6,182 nucleotides of DNA. Source: Archangium sp. (GTDB lineage: Bacteria > Myxococcota > Myxococcia > Myxococcales > Myxococcaceae). The notes beneath the pieces are model-generated. The model did no database searches. It had not been told where the DNA came from and saw nothing but the letters and a program-made list of their open reading frames with translations. This document shows, piece by piece, positions 5,835-6,182 of this stretch. The stretch is taken from the NCBI GenBank assembly GCA_016793525.1, contig JAEUJT010000023.1:1-6182 (forward strand), written 5' to 3'. Every line of letters begins with the position of its first letter. Position 1 is the first letter of the stretch. Both the position numbers and the translations under genes were made by a program.

Positions 5835-6182
5835 TCAGTCGTGGTCGGTCTCGGGCAGCAGCCGCCAACTGATCAACCAAATGACAGTGCCGAGCGCGAG
5901 CGCAGCGGGTGCGAGCCACAGCGCGGCGTGCAGGCTTGAATGATCTGAGATGAACCCGACCACCGACGGGCTGATCGCGTCGCCCAGCAGGTGAGTGATC
6001 AGCACCGTGAGGCTCACCGCCCGAGGGCGCAGCGGGCTGGGCACCGCGTTGATCAACAGGGCGTTGATCGGGCCGTTGTAGCTCCAGGCGAAGAACTGGC
6101 CGACCGCGAGAAAAGCGATCGCCGCCGCCTTGCCGGGGATCAATAAGGTCATCGCGGCGCAGATCGTCGCGGGGATCATCGC
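5835..6182 (-). CDS. Major facilitator superfamily transporter, Spinster-like, C-terminal part (partial)
   Basis: The gene runs in from the right edge and ends with TGA at 5835-5837, leaving 115 C-terminal residues. The visible fragment holds a partial and three fuller hydrophobic segments: about 2-16, 19-47, 55-79 and 84-109, probably the last four helices of a 12-helix inner-membrane carrier. The stretch SYNGPINALLINAVP followed by LRPRA and then THLLGDAISPSVVGFISD matches the pattern of Spinster-type MFS proteins, whose HxLGDAISP block is distinctive. Known eukaryotic Spinster proteins move sphingolipids or lysophospholipids; substrates of bacterial relatives are mostly unknown, so no substrate is assigned. 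An M at fragment residue 2 is internal, not a start, because the hydrophobic reading continues to the edge. The tail ends in a short polar LLPETDHD, as expected for a cytoplasmic C-terminus. It is convergent with the lipoprotein gene, with seven bases between the two stop codons. Confidence 0.88.
   Translation of the reverse strand, partial: AMIPATICAAMTLLIPGKAAAIAFLAVGQFFAWSYNGPINALLINAVPSPLRPRAVSLTVLITHLLGDAISPSVVGFISDHSSLHAALWLAPAALALGTVIWLISWRLLPETDHD

Overview
This is a GC-rich window (about two thirds G+C by eye) with strong G/C preference at third codon positions. Two features point to a myxobacterium or other Myxococcota: a small lipoprotein ending in Asp-Ala-Gly / Asp-Ser-Gly repeats, and a long Pro/Ala-rich plus coiled-coil protein. 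The phylum is an inference from gene style. No rRNA, tRNA, mobile element, CRISPR array or phage gene is visible.

Layout. (1) Positions 2-298, plus strand: the 3' end of a gene cut by the left edge, with a winged-helix-like C-terminus. Its stop codon is the first base triplet of a small 17/19/19-bp tandem repeat (296-350). (2) Positions 363-2786, minus strand, convergent with (1): an 807-residue protein with an acidic N-terminus, a roughly 100-residue proline-rich region and about 620 residues of coiled coil, with a tandem 39-residue repeat near its end. (3) Positions 2787-2864: a 78-bp divergent control region. (4) Positions 2865-5456, plus strand: an 863-residue fused two-half M16 (insulinase/pitrilysin) zinc peptidase. 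The first half holds the HxxEH zinc site and the second half holds the Arg/Tyr pair. (5) Positions 5453-5827, plus strand, overlapping the peptidase stop as ATGA: a 124-residue predicted lipoprotein with eleven xxD(A/S)G pentads. (6) Positions 5835-6182, minus strand, convergent: the C-terminal end of a Spinster-like major facilitator superfamily transporter, cut by the right edge.

How they fit together. The peptidase and the lipoprotein look like a translationally coupled two-gene unit, although the peptidase has no visible export signal while the lipoprotein does. The coiled-coil gene is divergent from that unit and may share its control region. The end genes are convergent and need not be related. 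No whole new system is evident. The best leads are the uncharacterised coiled-coil scaffold, the coupled peptidase-lipoprotein pair, and the two-class codon pattern of the lipoprotein repeat.
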